A DNA stretch of 58,753 nucleotides from Pseudonocardia sp. 73-21. GTDB taxonomy: Bacteria > Actinomycetota > Actinomycetes > Mycobacteriales > Pseudonocardiaceae. A program made the translations under genes and the position numbers. This document shows positions 37,314-47,812 of the stretch, piece by piece. Below the pieces are notes generated by a model. That model had not been told where the DNA came from and ran no database searches. It was given only the letters and a program-made list of their open reading frames with translations. How positions within the stretch are numbered: the first letter of the stretch is position 1; each line of letters opens with the position of its first letter. The stretch spans positions 1 through 58,753 of the forward strand of contig NZ_MKVV01000068.1 of the NCBI RefSeq assembly GCF_001899645.1, read 5' to 3'.

Positions 37314-38291
37314 TCAGGCGTCGCCGGCCGGACCCTCGGGGGAGCGGCGCATCAGGTCGGCGATGCGCTCGAGGTCCTCGACCGACCCGAACTCGACGAC
37401 GATCCGCCCCTTGCGCTGCCCGAGCTCGACCTTCACCCGCGTGTCGAACGCATCCGACAGCGACGCGGCGAGCTCCTGGAGGCCCGGGGCCTGGATGGGC
37501 TTGCGCCGCGCCGGCTTCTCCTTGGCGGGGGCCTCACGCCGCAGCAGCACCACGGCCTCCTCGGTGGCCCGCACGGACATGCCCTCGGCGACGATGCGCG
37601 CGGCGAGCTCCTCCTGCCGGGCCGGATCCTCGATGCCCAGCAGTGCGCGGGCGTGTCCGGCCGAGAGCACCCCGGCGGCCACCCGGCGCTGCACCGAGAC
37701 CGGCAGCTTCAGCAGCCGGATCGTGTTCGTGACGACGGGCCGGCTGCGGCCGAGACGGTCGGCCAGCTCCGTGTGCGTGACGCCGAACTCGACGAGCAGC
37801 TGCTCGTAGGCGGCGGCCTCGTCGAGCGGGTTGAGCTGGACGCGGTGAATGTTCTCCAGCAGCGCGTCGCGCAGCATGGCGTCGTCGGTGGTCTGCCGGA
37901 CGATCGCGGGCAGCCGCTGCAGACCGGCCCGCTGCGCCGCGCGCCACCGCCGCTCGCCCATGACGAGCTCGTAGCGGCCGGGGGAGGACTCCCGTACGAC
38001 GATCGGCTGCAGCAGCCCGAACTCGCGGATCGAGTGCTCCAGCTCCGCGAGTGCTTCATCGTCGAACGTGGTGCGCGGCTGCCGAGCGTTGGGATGGACG
38101 GCCGAGAGGTCGATCTCCCGGTAGACCGCGCCGGGGGTGGCCACCGGCTCGGGCGACGGAGGAGACGCAGGTTGGGCCGGACGGTCCCACGGCCTGGGCA
38201 CACCGAGCTCGAGAGCTTCCGGGCCCGTCGGGATCAGGGCCGCCAGCCCGCGTCCGAGGCCGCCCCTGCGCTGCTCGGCCACCGGGATCAC
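37314..38291 (-). CDS. parB: Chromosome partitioning protein ParB
   Basis: A 325-residue CTP-dependent DNA clamp that loads at parS and spreads. The N-terminal region (GRGLAALIP) is the ParA-contacting part; the CTP-binding domain has the [17 protein letters not shown] opening and the [12 protein letters not shown] motif; the helix-turn-helix domain follows around residues 160-220 ([22 protein letters not shown]); the C-terminal dimerisation region contains [12 protein letters not shown]. The GTG start overlaps the parA stop by four bases. Its binding sites are close by at 36102, 36301, 36582 and 39173. Confidence 0.96.
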   Translation of the reverse strand: MIPVAEQRRGGLGRGLAALIPTGPEALELGVPRPWDRPAQPASPPSPEPVATPGAVYREIDLSAVHPNARQPRTTFDDEALAELEHSIREFGLLQPIVVRESSPGRYELVMGERRWRAAQRAGLQRLPAIVRQTTDDAMLRDALLENIHRVQLNPLDEAAAYEQLLVEFGVTHTELADRLGRSRPVVTNTIRLLKLPVSVQRRVAAGVLSAGHARALLGIEDPARQEELAARIVAEGMSVRATEEAVVLLRREAPAKEKPARRKPIQAPGLQELAASLSDAFDTRVKVELGQRKGRIVVEFGSVEDLERIADLMRRSPEGPAGDA

Positions 38292-39202
38292 CGCCCACCC
38301 GGAACGGCCATGGTGACGCCGCGGTCGGCGATCTCACGGGCGGCGTCGACGTAGCTCATGGCACCACGGGATCCCGGGTCGTAGGCGAGGACGGTCTGGC
38401 TGTAGCCAGGCGCCTCGGACACCTTGACACTGCGCGGGATCACGGTGCGGAGCACCGTGGGACCGAAGTGGCTACGAACCTCGTTGGTGACCTGGTCCGC
38501 GAGCTTCGTTCTGCCGTCGTACATGGTCAGCAGGATCGTGGAGACGTGCAGCGCCGTGTTCAGGTGCGAACGCACGAGGTCGATGTTGCTCAGCAGCTGG
38601 CCGAGCCCCTCCAGCGCGTAGTACTCGCACTGGATCGGGATCAGCACCTCCTGCGCCGCCACGAGTGCGTTGACCGTGAGCAGGCCGAGCGAGGGCGGGC
38701 AGTCGACGAAGACGTAGTCGACGCCGAGCTCGTCGAGAGCCTCGGGCGACAGCGCCTGCTTGAGGCGGTTCTCCCGGGCGACCATGCTGACGAGCTCGAT
38801 CTCGGCGCCGGCCAGGTCGATGGTGGCCGGGATGCACAGCAGGTCGGGTGACGCGGTGCTGGGCACCGCCGCCTCGGCCAGGGAGATCTCCCCGAGAAGC
38901 GCCTCGTAGACCGACGGCGTGCCCAACCGGTGCTCGACGCCGAGCGCGGTGCTGGCGTTGCCCTGGGGGTCGAGGTCGATCACCAGGACCCGCACGCCGT
39001 GCATCGACAGCGCCGCGGCGAGGTTGACGGTGCTGGTGGTCTTGCCGACCCCGCCCTTCTGGTTGGCCACCGTCAGGACCCGCCGATGCGACGGGCGCGG
39101 CATCCGGTGCCGGTCGGGGTGCAACACCCGGGCCGCCCGCTCCGCCTCCTCGGCGATGGGCGTCCAGCCGGGTGTTTCACGTGAAACATCGGGCACCGTC
39201 AC
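38288..39202 (-). CDS. parA: Chromosome partitioning ATPase ParA
   Basis: A 304-residue Walker-type ATPase that moves ParB-origin complexes. The deviant Walker A motif KGGVGKTT is at residues 49-56, with the signature lysine Lys49; Walker B is [11 protein letters not shown]. Residues 1-40 form a polar extension. Residues 5-10 (DVSRET) are coded by a perfect parS sequence, so the site lies inside the reading frame. The GTG start overlaps the rsmG stop by four bases, and the parB start overlaps its own stop, so rsmG-parA-parB is translationally coupled. Confidence 0.96.
   Translation of the reverse strand: MTVPDVSRETPGWTPIAEEAERAARVLHPDRHRMPRPSHRRVLTVANQKGGVGKTTSTVNLAAALSMHGVRVLVIDLDPQGNASTALGVEHRLGTPSVYEALLGEISLAEAAVPSTASPDLLCIPATIDLAGAEIELVSMVARENRLKQALSPEALDELGVDYVFVDCPPSLGLLTVNALVAAQEVLIPIQCEYYALEGLGQLLSNIDLVRSHLNTALHVSTILLTMYDGRTKLADQVTNEVRSHFGPTVLRTVIPRSVKVSEAPGYSQTVLAYDPGSRGAMSYVDAAREIADRGVTMAVPGGR
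39173..39188. promoter_or_regulatory. parS: parS inside the parA coding start
   Basis: TGTTTCACGTGAAACA, perfect palindrome, coding for Val-Ser-Arg-Glu-Thr near the ParA N-terminus. Confidence 0.95.
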
Positions 39203-39873
39203 GCCTGTCCTCTCCTGCGCCGCGGACGGTCAACCCGCTCCACGACGACCACTGTGCTCGGCGGATCCACGATCCCCGCGCCGCACCTCTCGACGCGCGG
39301 TGCGCCTCCGCCCAACCTGCGCACCGCGGCCTCGTCCCGTTCGATCTCCTCGGGCGCCGATGCCCCCTTCACCGCCAGCATCGTGCCACCCGGACGTAAC
39401 AGCGGAAGACACCAGCCCGCGAGGCGGTGCAGGGGTGCGACGGCGCGGGACGTGACCACGTCGGCTCCCTCCCATTGCCGTCGGACGGTGTTCTCCTCGG
39501 CCCGACCGCGCTCGACCTCGATGCTGAGGCCGAGATCGCCGATGATCTCGAGGAGCCACTCGACCCTGCGGGCGAGCGGCTCGACGAGGACCATGCCGAG
39601 ATCGGGGCGGGCCAGTGCCAACGGTATCCCGGGAAGACCCGCCCCCGAGCCCACATCCACCACTCGGGCGCCGTCCGGTACGAGCTCGGCGACCACGGCG
39701 CAGTTGAGGATATGGCGGTCCCAGATGCGCGGTGCCTCCCGCGGGCCGATCAGGCCGCGCTCGACACCGGACGTGGCGAGGTGCTCGGCGAAGCGGAGGG
39801 CCAGCGGCAGGCGCTCGCCGAAGAGCTTCTCCACCGCCGGAGCCAGCGGCTCCGCGAACCCGTCGTCAGGCAC
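39199..39873 (-). CDS. rsmG: 16S rRNA (guanine527-N7)-methyltransferase RsmG
   Basis: A 224-residue SAM-dependent methyltransferase acting on 16S rRNA position G527. Motifs: [17 protein letters not shown] (SAM binding, residues 68-84), the [14 protein letters not shown] segment, and VTSRAVAPL, matching the GidB family. In several bacteria loss of this enzyme gives low-level streptomycin resistance. The C-terminus is Arg-rich. It overlaps the jag stop by eight bases and parA by four, so it sits in the rpmH-to-parB transcript. Confidence 0.95.
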   Translation of the reverse strand: MPDDGFAEPLAPAVEKLFGERLPLALRFAEHLATSGVERGLIGPREAPRIWDRHILNCAVVAELVPDGARVVDVGSGAGLPGIPLALARPDLGMVLVEPLARRVEWLLEIIGDLGLSIEVERGRAEENTVRRQWEGADVVTSRAVAPLHRLAGWCLPLLRPGGTMLAVKGASAPEEIERDEAAVRRLGGGAPRVERCGAGIVDPPSTVVVVERVDRPRRRRGQA

Positions 39874-40426
39874 CGCGGAAGACGACGACCTGCCGACGCG
39901 GCTCCTCGCCCTCGCTCTCGCTGGACACGCCCTTCACCCGGGCGACGGCGTCGTGCACGACCTTGCGCTCGAAGGGCGTCATCGGGCGCATGCGGGCCGA
40001 CTCCCCGGACTCGAGCACCTCCTTGGCCGTGCGCAGGCCCATCTCGGTGAGCTCGTCGCGACGTCCCTGGCGCCAACCGGCGATGTCGAGCATCAGCCGG
40101 CTGCGGTTGCCCGAGGTCTGCTGGACGGCGAGGCGCGTCAGCTCCTGGAGGGCCTCCAGGACGTTGCCCCGGTCACCGACGAGCTTCTCGAGGTCGGTGC
40201 CACCGTCGATGCTGACGATGGCGCGGCCCGCCTCCACGTCGAGGTCGATGTCCCCGTCGTAGTCGAGGACGTCGAGGAGCCGTTCCAGGTAGTCACCGGC
40301 GATGTCGCCCTCGCGGACCAGCTGGTCCTCTCCGGTGGACACCGCGGGTCGCGGCGAGCCCTTCTCGGTGGGTGTCGCGGTCGCCTCGGCGTCCTGCGGG
40401 GCCCCGTCCTGCACGGTCTTCGGCAC
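39866..40426 (-). CDS. jag: KhpB/Jag RNA-binding protein
   Basis: A 186-residue RNA-binding protein. After an acidic leader of about 40 residues, a KH-like domain ([37 protein letters not shown], with the GDRG loop) is followed by an R3H domain ([30 protein letters not shown]). The Jag N-terminal domain is absent, as usual in actinobacteria. Its place after yidC is conserved. The GTG start has GGAGA before it. A role in regulating cell-envelope mRNAs is known for Firmicutes homologues; here it is inference. Confidence 0.93.
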   Translation of the reverse strand: MPKTVQDGAPQDAEATATPTEKGSPRPAVSTGEDQLVREGDIAGDYLERLLDVLDYDGDIDLDVEAGRAIVSIDGGTDLEKLVGDRGNVLEALQELTRLAVQQTSGNRSRLMLDIAGWRQGRRDELTEMGLRTAKEVLESGESARMRPMTPFERKVVHDAVARVKGVSSESEGEEPRRQVVVFRGA

Positions 40427-40522
40427 GGTGCGTCTCCTCTCCCTGCGATGGTGCGGTGGCGCGGATGGAGAACGCGCCCCGCGGCGACCGCCGACGCAGG
40501 CGGCCGCAGGTGGAACGTGGGC

Positions 40523-41743
40523 TCAGCGGCGCTTGCGGGGCTTGCGCGCGGGCGGGCGGGATCCGCCGCCGCTGCGGGCGCCGGCGCCGGCCGAGCCGTT
40601 GGTGCTGGTGGAGCCGTTCGTGCCCGAGCCGTTCGTGTCCAAGCCGTTCGTGTCCAAGCCGTTCGTGTCCGAGCCGTTCGTGTCCGAGCCGTTCGTGTCC
40701 GAGCCGTTCGTGTCCGAGCCGTTCGTGTCCGAGCCGTTCGTCGACCCGTTGCCCGCGGCGCCACCCTTGACCATGTTGGGCTTGCGGGCGACCGGCTTCG
40801 CTCCAGGCCGCTTCACAGGGGGTGGTTCGGCGTCGACGACCGTCTCGGGCCGCACCGGCTTCTGTCCCGGCTTCGGGGCGAGCGACTGGCGGCTCGCGGC
40901 CGCCGTCTCGCGCTTGATCGTCTGCTCCTGGTCGATCTTCTTGTAGACGACGTACTGCTGGCCCAGCGTCCACAGGTTGTTGGAGACCCAGTACAGGAGC
41001 ACGGCCAGCGGCAGGAACGGCGCACCGACGACGACGCCGATCGGGAAGACGTAGAGCATCAGCTTGTTCATGATCGCGGTCTGCGGGTTGTCGCCCTGGG
41101 CCGCGGTCTGGCGGGCCACCGAGTGCCGGGCCGTGATGTGCGTGAAGATGCCCGCCGCGATCATCAGCGGGATCATGACGATCAGCATCGCGGAGATCGA
41201 GGTGCCCGCCGCGTTCAGCGCGGCCTCACCCTTGGTGACCCACTCACCGAGCTTCGCGCCGAAGAGGCTCGCGTTGTTGAACGACAGCACACCCGACTGG
41301 TCGAAGGCGTAGTTCTCCGTACGGATCGAGCCGTCGTTGTTGATCGGGACGCCCTGCGCGTTGACGGGCCCGAACGTGCGCAGCACGTGGAACAGGCCGA
41401 TGAAGACCGGGCCCTGGATCAGGACGGGGAGACAGCCGGCCACCGGGTTGACGCCGTGCTCCTTCTGGAGCTTCTGCATCTCCGCAGCCTGCTTCTGCTT
41501 GTCGTTCGCGTACTTCTTGCGAACCTTCTGCAGCTCGGGCTGGAACTCCTGCATCTTGCGCATCGAGCGCACCTGGCCGACGAACGGCTTGTACAGGATG
41601 GCCCGCAGGGTGAAGACGAGGAAGATGACGCTCAGCGCCCACGCGATGCCGCCCTTCAACCCGTCACCGGGCAGCAGGAAGCTGAACACGTCGTGCCAGA
41701 TCCTCAGGATCCAGGAGACCGGGTAGTAGATGAAGTTCAGCAC
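40523..41743 (-). CDS. yidC: Membrane protein insertase YidC
   Basis: A 406-residue YidC/Oxa1 family insertase. Five membrane segments are visible: residues 4-24, about 30-55, 95-115, 175-200 and 220-245. The cytoplasmic loop contains the coiled-coil [36 protein letters not shown]. After residue 270 comes a long soluble tail: basic, then eight pentapeptide repeats of (S/L)DTNG or SGTNG, then an Arg/Lys-rich end ([10 protein letters not shown]). The tail is unusual and its DNA is a 15-base minisatellite at about 40619-40746. The GTG at 41743 has GGAG before it; the frame further upstream is spurious. It overlaps yidD by seven bases. Confidence 0.95.
   Translation of the reverse strand: MLNFIYYPVSWILRIWHDVFSFLLPGDGLKGGIAWALSVIFLVFTLRAILYKPFVGQVRSMRKMQEFQPELQKVRKKYANDKQKQAAEMQKLQKEHGVNPVAGCLPVLIQGPVFIGLFHVLRTFGPVNAQGVPINNDGSIRTENYAFDQSGVLSFNNASLFGAKLGEWVTKGEAALNAAGTSISAMLIVMIPLMIAAGIFTHITARHSVARQTAAQGDNPQTAIMNKLMLYVFPIGVVVGAPFLPLAVLLYWVSNNLWTLGQQYVVYKKIDQEQTIKRETAAASRQSLAPKPGQKPVRPETVVDAEPPPVKRPGAKPVARKPNMVKGGAAGNGSTNGSDTNGSDTNGSDTNGSDTNGSDTNGLDTNGLDTNGSGTNGSTSTNGSAGAGARSGGGSRPPARKPRKRR
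40619..40746. repeat. 15-base minisatellite in the yidC 3' end
   Basis: About eight copies of GAGCCGTTCGTGTCC or a one-base variant, read on the minus strand as the pentapeptide (S/L)DTNG. Copy number may vary between strains. Confidence 0.9.
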
Positions 41744-42006
41744 GGCGCTTGCTCCTCGTGGTGGTCCTGGACCGGACGGTGTCGGACGTCGCGGACCGGT
41801 GGCACCGGATCGATACCTCCAGGGTGCCATGGCGCGCATTTCAACAGGCGCCAGAGCGTGAGACCCGTGCCGCGGACGACGCCGTGGACCTCGAGGGCCT
41901 CGGCGGCGTACGCGCTGCAGGACGGGTAGAACCGGCAGCTCGGGGGCAGCGCCGGTGAGACGTAGGTCTGGTAACCGCGGATCAGCCGGAGGAGAAGGCG
42001 CTTCAC
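41737..42006 (-). CDS. yidD: Membrane protein insertion efficiency factor YidD
   Basis: An 89-residue protein with the family signature [35 protein letters not shown], including three cysteines, and HPGGIDPVP. It assists YidC and is always encoded between rnpA and yidC. ATG start overlaps the rnpA stop (ATGA). The last residues, rich in Asp/His/Glu, overlap the yidC start. Confidence 0.95.
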   Translation of the reverse strand: MKRLLLRLIRGYQTYVSPALPPSCRFYPSCSAYAAEALEVHGVVRGTGLTLWRLLKCAPWHPGGIDPVPPVRDVRHRPVQDHHEEQAPC

Positions 42007-42353
42007 GGTCGGGCCAGTTTGCGGACGGCCGAGCGCAGCCCGGCGTCGAGGTCGGCGGCCAGTTCGGCGGACGACGCGTCGGCGGCGGGCGGGAGGGCCC
42101 GTACGACGAGGAGCGAGCCCGGCGGGAGCCCGTCGAGACGCGCACCGACGAGATGACGGAGCCGCCGGGCGACGCGGTGTCGCACCACGGAACCTCCTAC
42201 CGCCTTGCTCACGACGAAGCCGGCGCGGGGAGCGCCGGTCCCGTCGGCACCGTGCAGGTGCACGACGAGCCGGGATCTGCCCCCGCGCCGGCCACGCCTG
42301 ACAGCGGTGCTGAAATCGTCCCGGTGCGTGAGCCGGGAACCGGCCGGCAACAT
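42003..42353 (-). CDS. rnpA: Ribonuclease P protein component
   Basis: A 116-residue protein subunit of RNase P, which trims tRNA 5' ends. Typical parts: the N-terminal [23 protein letters not shown] and the RNA-binding [24 protein letters not shown] with its RNR-like arginine cluster. The ATG at 42351-42353 fits the family start; the frame open to 42398 adds residues not expected. It is 13 bases from rpmH and overlaps yidD. Confidence 0.94.
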   Translation of the reverse strand: MLPAGSRLTHRDDFSTAVRRGRRGGRSRLVVHLHGADGTGAPRAGFVVSKAVGGSVVRHRVARRLRHLVGARLDGLPPGSLLVVRALPPAADASSAELAADLDAGLRSAVRKLARP

Positions 42354-42366
42354 CGGGACGGCCGGA

Positions 42367-42510
42367 TCAGGCCGTGAGCTTCTCGCGGCCCTTGCCACGA
42401 CGGGCGGCGACGATGGCGCGCCCGGCCCGGGTGCGCATGCGCAGCCGGAACCCGTGCGTGCGCGCGCGGCGGCGGTTGTTCGGCTGGAAGGTGCGCTTGC
42501 CCTTGCTCAC
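42367..42510 (-). CDS. rpmH: 50S ribosomal protein L34
   Basis: A 47-residue ribosomal protein, complete from (M)[19 protein letters not shown] to GREKLTA. The GTG start at 42508-42510 has GGAG before it; the longer open frame upstream is not coding. It heads the minus-strand transcript that runs through rnpA, yidD, yidC, jag, rsmG, parA and parB, and is divergent from dnaA. A TACCCT box on the minus strand at 42622-42627 could be the promoter. Confidence 0.97.
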   Translation of the reverse strand: MSKGKRTFQPNNRRRARTHGFRLRMRTRAGRAIVAARRGKGREKLTA

Positions 42511-42878
42511 GGTCGGCTCTCCTGGGTCGACGGCGGGCGTACCGACCGTCGGGGAAGTGTGCTGTACAGGGTGGCGCCCCACGTTGCCGTTGAGGGCACA
42601 GCGCGGGACACGCTTGGTTAGAGGGTACGCAGCCCGGAGAAGGAGGGTCAAACCACCCCGGGGTGGGCCGGTCTTGTGGTGAGCGGCCTCTGTTGTTAGC
42701 GTGCCTCCCCACCGCTCGATCCGGGGGGATCGTCGCCAGGACCACACGGGCCGCACGAGATCACTCGGTGTGTCCGCGTACGGTCTTGCGCACAGGTGTG
42801 GACAAGTCTGGGGATGATCGGGCCCGATCGGGGTACCGGGGCTACCCGTGGGCGACGACCGGAGGGGGCAGCCGACCG
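42511..42878. other. rpmH-dnaA divergent promoter region
   Basis: 368 bases without a gene. It holds a perfect DnaA box (42797-42805), a TACCCT box towards rpmH (42622-42627, minus) and a TAGCGT box towards dnaA near 42695-42700. Confidence 0.7.
42797..42805 (-). promoter_or_regulatory. DnaA box before dnaA
   Basis: TTGTCCACA on the minus strand, the actinobacterial consensus, 73 bases before the dnaA start. It suggests dnaA autoregulation. Confidence 0.8.
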
Positions 42879-44522
42879 GTGGCCGACCAAGCAGGAGACC
42901 TCGGGCAGGTCTGGAACCGCGTGATCGCCGACCTCTCGGGGGCGTCGGCCGGGTCCGGGGCACAGACGCTGTCCCCGCAGCAGCGCGCCTTCCTCCGGCT
43001 CACCCGCCCGCTCGGGCTGATCGACGGCACCGCGTTGCTCGCCGCACCGAGCGAGTTCGCCAAGGACGCCATCGAGCGGATCCTGCGCCGGCCCATCAGC
43101 GAGGCCCTGGGCCGCCACCTCGGCGTGGCCGTCAACCTCGCGGTCGTCGTCGACGCGTCGGCGGCGTCCGGCGGCACGGAGGTGCCCGACCCTCCCGGAC
43201 GCGGTCCGTCCGTCGGCGCGGCGCCGATCCCGCGGCCCGAACGTGTCGACGTCCCGGTCACGCAACAGCACCCGTCCGACGGCGGGCAGCACGGCTCCGA
43301 CGGTGCCTCCATGCCCACCACCGGGCCACTCGGCGTCACCAGCGCCACCGACCACTCCACCGACGATCCCACCGACGTCGACGGCGGCATCCGCAACGGT
43401 GGCCCCACCGGACCGGGCCCGCGGGGTGGCGAGGTGTGGCCCACCTACGCCGGCCCGTCGGCCGGGGAGCAGGTGCAGCCGCGCTCGCAGACGCGCCTCA
43501 ACGAGAAGTACACGTTCGACACGTTCGTCATCGGCGCGTCCAACCGGTTCAGCCACGCCGCCGCGGTCGCGGTCTCCGAGGCGCCGGCGCGGGCGTACAA
43601 CCCGCTGTTCATCTGGGGTGAGTCCGGGCTGGGCAAGACCCACCTGCTGCACGCCGTCGGCCACTACGCGCAGCGGCTGTTCCCCGGCATGCGCGTGCGG
43701 TACGTGAGCACCGAGGAGTTCACGAACGACTTCATCAACTCGCTGCGCGACGACCGCAAGGTGGCGTTCCAGCGCCGCTACCGCGATGTCGACGTGCTGC
43801 TGGTGGACGACATCCAGTTCCTGGAGGGCAAGGAAGGAACGCAGGAGGAGTTCTTCCACACCTTCAACACGCTGCACAACGCGAACAAGCAGATCGTCGT
43901 CTCCTCCGACCGCCCGCCCAAACGCCTCGAGACCCTCGAGGACCGGATGCGCACGCGGTTCGAGTGGGGCCTCATCACCGACATCCAGCCGCCGGAGCTG
44001 GAGACGCGCATCGCGATCCTCCGCAAGAAGGCCGCGCAGGACCGGCTCGCCGTTCCCGGGGACGTGCTGGAGTTCATCGCCGAGCGCATCGAGCGCAACA
44101 TCCGCGAACTCGAGGGCGCGCTGATCCGGGTCACCGCGTTCGCGTCGCTCAACCGCCAGCCCGTCGACACCCAGCTCGCCGAGATCGTGCTGCGCGACCT
44201 CATCCCCGACTCCGGGGCGTCGGAGATCACCGCACCGACGATCATGGCGGTCACGGCGGACTTCTTCGGCATCACCATGGACGAGATGTGCGGGCCGGGT
44301 AAGACCAAGGCGCTGGCCCAGTCGCGCCAGATCGCCATGTACCTGTGCCGCGAGCTCACGGACCTGTCGCTGCCCAAGATCGGCCAGATCTTCGGCGGCC
44401 GCGACCACACCACCGTCATGCACGCGGACAAGAAGATCCGCAACGAGATCGCCCAGCGCCGCAAGACCTTCGAACAGGTGCAGGAGCTCACCGCGCGCGT
44501 CAAGCAGCGCGCGCGCCACTGA
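42879..44522 (+). CDS. dnaA: Chromosomal replication initiator DnaA
   Basis: A 547-residue AAA+ initiator. Domain I is residues 1-90 ([12 protein letters not shown] and following); the linker, about 90-205, is long, polar and low complexity; domain III starts near 215 with Walker [10 protein letters not shown] (from Gly247) and Walker [11 protein letters not shown]; domain IV ends with the DNA-binding signature [15 protein letters not shown] at 506-520. GTG start at 42879 with GGAGGGGG ten bases before it. A perfect DnaA box upstream and the box cluster downstream show the origin context. The stop is followed within ten bases by the GATCA repeat. Confidence 0.98.
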   Translation: MADQAGDLGQVWNRVIADLSGASAGSGAQTLSPQQRAFLRLTRPLGLIDGTALLAAPSEFAKDAIERILRRPISEALGRHLGVAVNLAVVVDASAASGGTEVPDPPGRGPSVGAAPIPRPERVDVPVTQQHPSDGGQHGSDGASMPTTGPLGVTSATDHSTDDPTDVDGGIRNGGPTGPGPRGGEVWPTYAGPSAGEQVQPRSQTRLNEKYTFDTFVIGASNRFSHAAAVAVSEAPARAYNPLFIWGESGLGKTHLLHAVGHYAQRLFPGMRVRYVSTEEFTNDFINSLRDDRKVAFQRRYRDVDVLLVDDIQFLEGKEGTQEEFFHTFNTLHNANKQIVVSSDRPPKRLETLEDRMRTRFEWGLITDIQPPELETRIAILRKKAAQDRLAVPGDVLEFIAERIERNIRELEGALIRVTAFASLNRQPVDTQLAEIVLRDLIPDSGASEITAPTIMAVTADFFGITMDEMCGPGKTKALAQSRQIAMYLCRELTDLSLPKIGQIFGGRDHTTVMHADKKIRNEIAQRRKTFEQVQELTARVKQRARH

Positions 44523-44531
44523 TCCTCGGGA

Positions 44532-44845
44532 GATCACGGGCTCGGGGCGCGCAGGCGTCGGTACCGCGGCCGGCGGTCCCGAACCGGCGATCATCGAACG
44601 GGACCGGTCCCCGTCGCCCGACCGCCGAGTGGTGGCCGTCCCCGGACGACGATCACCGGGCCCACCCGGTGGCACTCTCCCGGACCTCGACGGACATCTC
44701 CCGTCACGATCACCGCCGTGGTGCTCGTGGGCGTCGGCGCCCTCGACGACCGTCGCCGGGCTGCCCGGGAGCACCACGATCCCCCCGTCGTCACGGCGGC
44801 GGCATTCACCCGCGTAACCGGGACGCCTCTCCGGACCACGATCAC
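44532..44845. repeat. GATCA-bounded repeat array next to dnaA, copy 2
   Basis: GATCA (or GATCC) words at 44532, 44589, 44651, 44708, 44778 and 44840, spaced 57, 62, 57, 70 and 62 bases. The segment 44532-44593 is about two thirds identical to 17656-17717. Confidence 0.5.
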
Positions 44846-45211
44846 CACCGCGACCGCGAGCGGCCCCGCTGCGCCCACGTCCCCATGCAGCCGGCCGGGC
44901 CCGCTACGCCGCCCACGCCCTCGGCCGTTTCGCGGACACCCGTACGTCGATCATCCGACGGAGAGCCCGCCTTTCGCCGTATCCAGGACGACCGATCCCG
45001 ACCACTCGTCGTCCATCTCGCGGTGTTCGTCGCTCCGTGTGATCAACTGCTGACCGACCCGTCACCGGATCCGGTCACGGAGCGTTCTGCTCCATGTGCC
45101 GTGAGGGACTTCTGTGAGTTCCCGGGCCCGTCCGCGACGCGCGATCACCAGGAAAACCGGTCGCGCTGCGTTTCCGCGCGACCACTCTTCACCCACATCT
45201 GGGGATAACTC

Positions 45212-45473
45212 TGTGGACGGGCACCCGTCCACCCGTGGACGGATCGGGCTCCGACGGTGGACAACCGGTGTTCATCCCGGGGACAGATCGACATGATCGC
45301 GTTCCATCCACCGCCGCCGCGAGGTGTGCACCGACCGTCCCAGGGCTCGCTCCACATCGCGCCACACCCTGCGACCTGCGGGAACGTGCTCCGTCCACAC
45401 TGTGCACAGGTGTTAGTACTACTGCTTCATCTCTCTTCTAGATGAACTACAAGAAGAACAACGGTGTGGACCG
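45212..45473. promoter_or_regulatory. Cluster of DnaA boxes in oriC
   Basis: Box-like 9-mers at 45212-45220, 45225-45233, 45234-45242, 45256-45264 (TTGTCCACC on minus), 45325-45333, 45391-45399 (CCGTCCACA), 45401-45409 (CTGTGCACA on minus) and 45465-45473. All are one to three bases from TTGTCCACA and lie in both orientations. Confidence 0.8.
45413..45463. other. AT-rich stretch, candidate DNA unwinding element
   Basis: About 50 bases with far more A and T than anything nearby (TTAGTACTACTGCTTC and following to AAGAAGAACAA), flanked by DnaA boxes at 45401 and 45465. Confidence 0.6.
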
Positions 45474-45643
45474 GTGAACGAGCGCCTCCCCGATCGGGGA
45501 GCATCCGAGCCGGGATGACACCCGCCGCCCGGAGGCTCTACGGTGAGCGCCCGGCCCCGGCACGGTTATCACCGCCTCGGGGGCCGGTCCGGCGTATCGA
45601 GACGTCCGGTTCCCGACACCGCCAGTGCGAGAGGTCCCACGCC

Positions 45644-46810
45644 ATGAAGTTCCGGGTCGAACGCGACGTCCTGGCCGACGCGGCAGCGTGGGTCGCCCGC
45701 AGCCTTCCGGCGCGTCCGCCGGTGCCGGTTCTCGGTGGCGTGCTCATCGAGGCGACGACGGGGCCGGACGGCGACCGCCTGACGGTCTCCGGTTTCGACT
45801 ACGAGACCTCGGCGCGCGTCGAGATGGACGCCACGATCGGCGATCCCGGCCGCGTGCTCGTCTCGGGCCGGCTGCTGGCCGACATCACCCGCGCCCTGCC
45901 GTCCAAGCCGGTGGATCTCGTCGTCGACGGCTCGCGTGCCACGATCAACTGCGGCAACAGCCGGTTCAGCCTCCCGACGATGCCGGTCGAGGACTACCCG
46001 CAGCTGCCGTCCATGCCGCAGCTCGCCGGCACCGTCGCCGCGGGCGAGCTGGCCCAGGCCGTCTCGCAGGTGGCCGTGGCCGCCGGCCGCGACGACACCC
46101 TCCCGATGCTCACGGGCATCCGCATGGAGATCGAGGGCTCGCGGCTGACGCTGGCCGCCACCGACCGGTTCCGGCTCGCCGTCCGCGAGATCGACTGGAC
46201 GCCGGAGGACACCGGCCAGTCCAGCGCCGTGCTGATCCCCGCCCGCACCCTCGCCGACGTCGCGAAGGCGCTCGCCGGCGCGGGCACCGTCGAGCTCGCG
46301 CTCTCGGCGGGTGACGGCATGCTCGGCGTCACCGGCGGTGGCCGCCGCGCCACCACCCGGCTGCTCGACGCGGAGTTCCCGCGGTTCCGCCAGCTGATCC
46401 CGGCCGAGCACACGAGCGCCGCGATCGTCGAGGTGGCCGGGCTGGTCGAGGCGATCAAGCGCGTCGCCCTCGTCACCGACCGCGTGGCCCAGGTGCGCAT
46501 GGAGTTCGGCGAGGACGGGCTGCGGCTCGCCGCCGGCGGCGACGACGTCGGCAGCGCCGAGGAGGAGCTCCCGTGCGAGCTCGACGGCGGTGCCATCACC
46601 ATCGCGTTCAACCCCACCTACCTGCTGGACTCGCTGGGCGCGCTGCACACCGACCGCGCGCAGCTGACGTTCACCACGCCCAACCGGCCCGCGCTGGTGC
46701 GCCCGGTGCCGGCGCCGCCCGCCGAGAGCGACGAAGCGCCCGCATCGGACACGCCCGAGCCGCTGCCCGGCTACCTGCACCTGCTGATGCCCGTCCGCCT
46801 GCCCGGTTGA
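45644..46810 (+). CDS. dnaN: DNA polymerase III sliding clamp
   Basis: A 388-residue beta clamp made of three similar domains (about 1-125, 130-255 and 260-385), which encircles DNA and tethers polymerase. It opens [22 protein letters not shown] and ends [13 protein letters not shown], the conserved C-terminus that forms part of the partner-binding pocket. An extra Ala/Pro/Glu-rich loop ([19 protein letters not shown]) lies just before the last strand. The ATG at 45644 has GAGAGG before it; the open frame further upstream is not coding. Confidence 0.97.
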   Translation: MKFRVERDVLADAAAWVARSLPARPPVPVLGGVLIEATTGPDGDRLTVSGFDYETSARVEMDATIGDPGRVLVSGRLLADITRALPSKPVDLVVDGSRATINCGNSRFSLPTMPVEDYPQLPSMPQLAGTVAAGELAQAVSQVAVAAGRDDTLPMLTGIRMEIEGSRLTLAATDRFRLAVREIDWTPEDTGQSSAVLIPARTLADVAKALAGAGTVELALSAGDGMLGVTGGGRRATTRLLDAEFPRFRQLIPAEHTSAAIVEVAGLVEAIKRVALVTDRVAQVRMEFGEDGLRLAAGGDDVGSAEEELPCELDGGAITIAFNPTYLLDSLGALHTDRAQLTFTTPNRPALVRPVPAPPAESDEAPASDTPEPLPGYLHLLMPVRLPG

Positions 46811-46855
46811 TCCATACTGGCCCGCGGACGACCCCCCGACTTCAGGAGTGACACC

Positions 46856-47803
<948 letters not shown>

Positions 47804-47812
47804 CCTGCCGGT

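Larger units (their letters stand above)
44523..45643. other. oriC: oriC, dnaA-dnaN intergenic region
   Basis: 1.1 kb without a supported gene. The first third (44532-44845) is a degenerate repeat bounded by GATCA words; the last third holds the DnaA boxes (45212-45473) and an AT-rich stretch (45413-45463) that is the best candidate unwinding element. The dnaN promoter must lie near the end. Confidence 0.85.

Noticed and set aside
40619..40746. CRISPR-like array
   Set aside because: The units are contiguous 15-base repeats in frame within yidC, with no spacers.
45442..45477. 11-codon frame [11 protein letters not shown] in the AT-rich part of oriC
   Set aside because: No ribosome site and no TANNNT box at six to eight bases; it follows from the AT-rich sequence and ends in a DnaA box.
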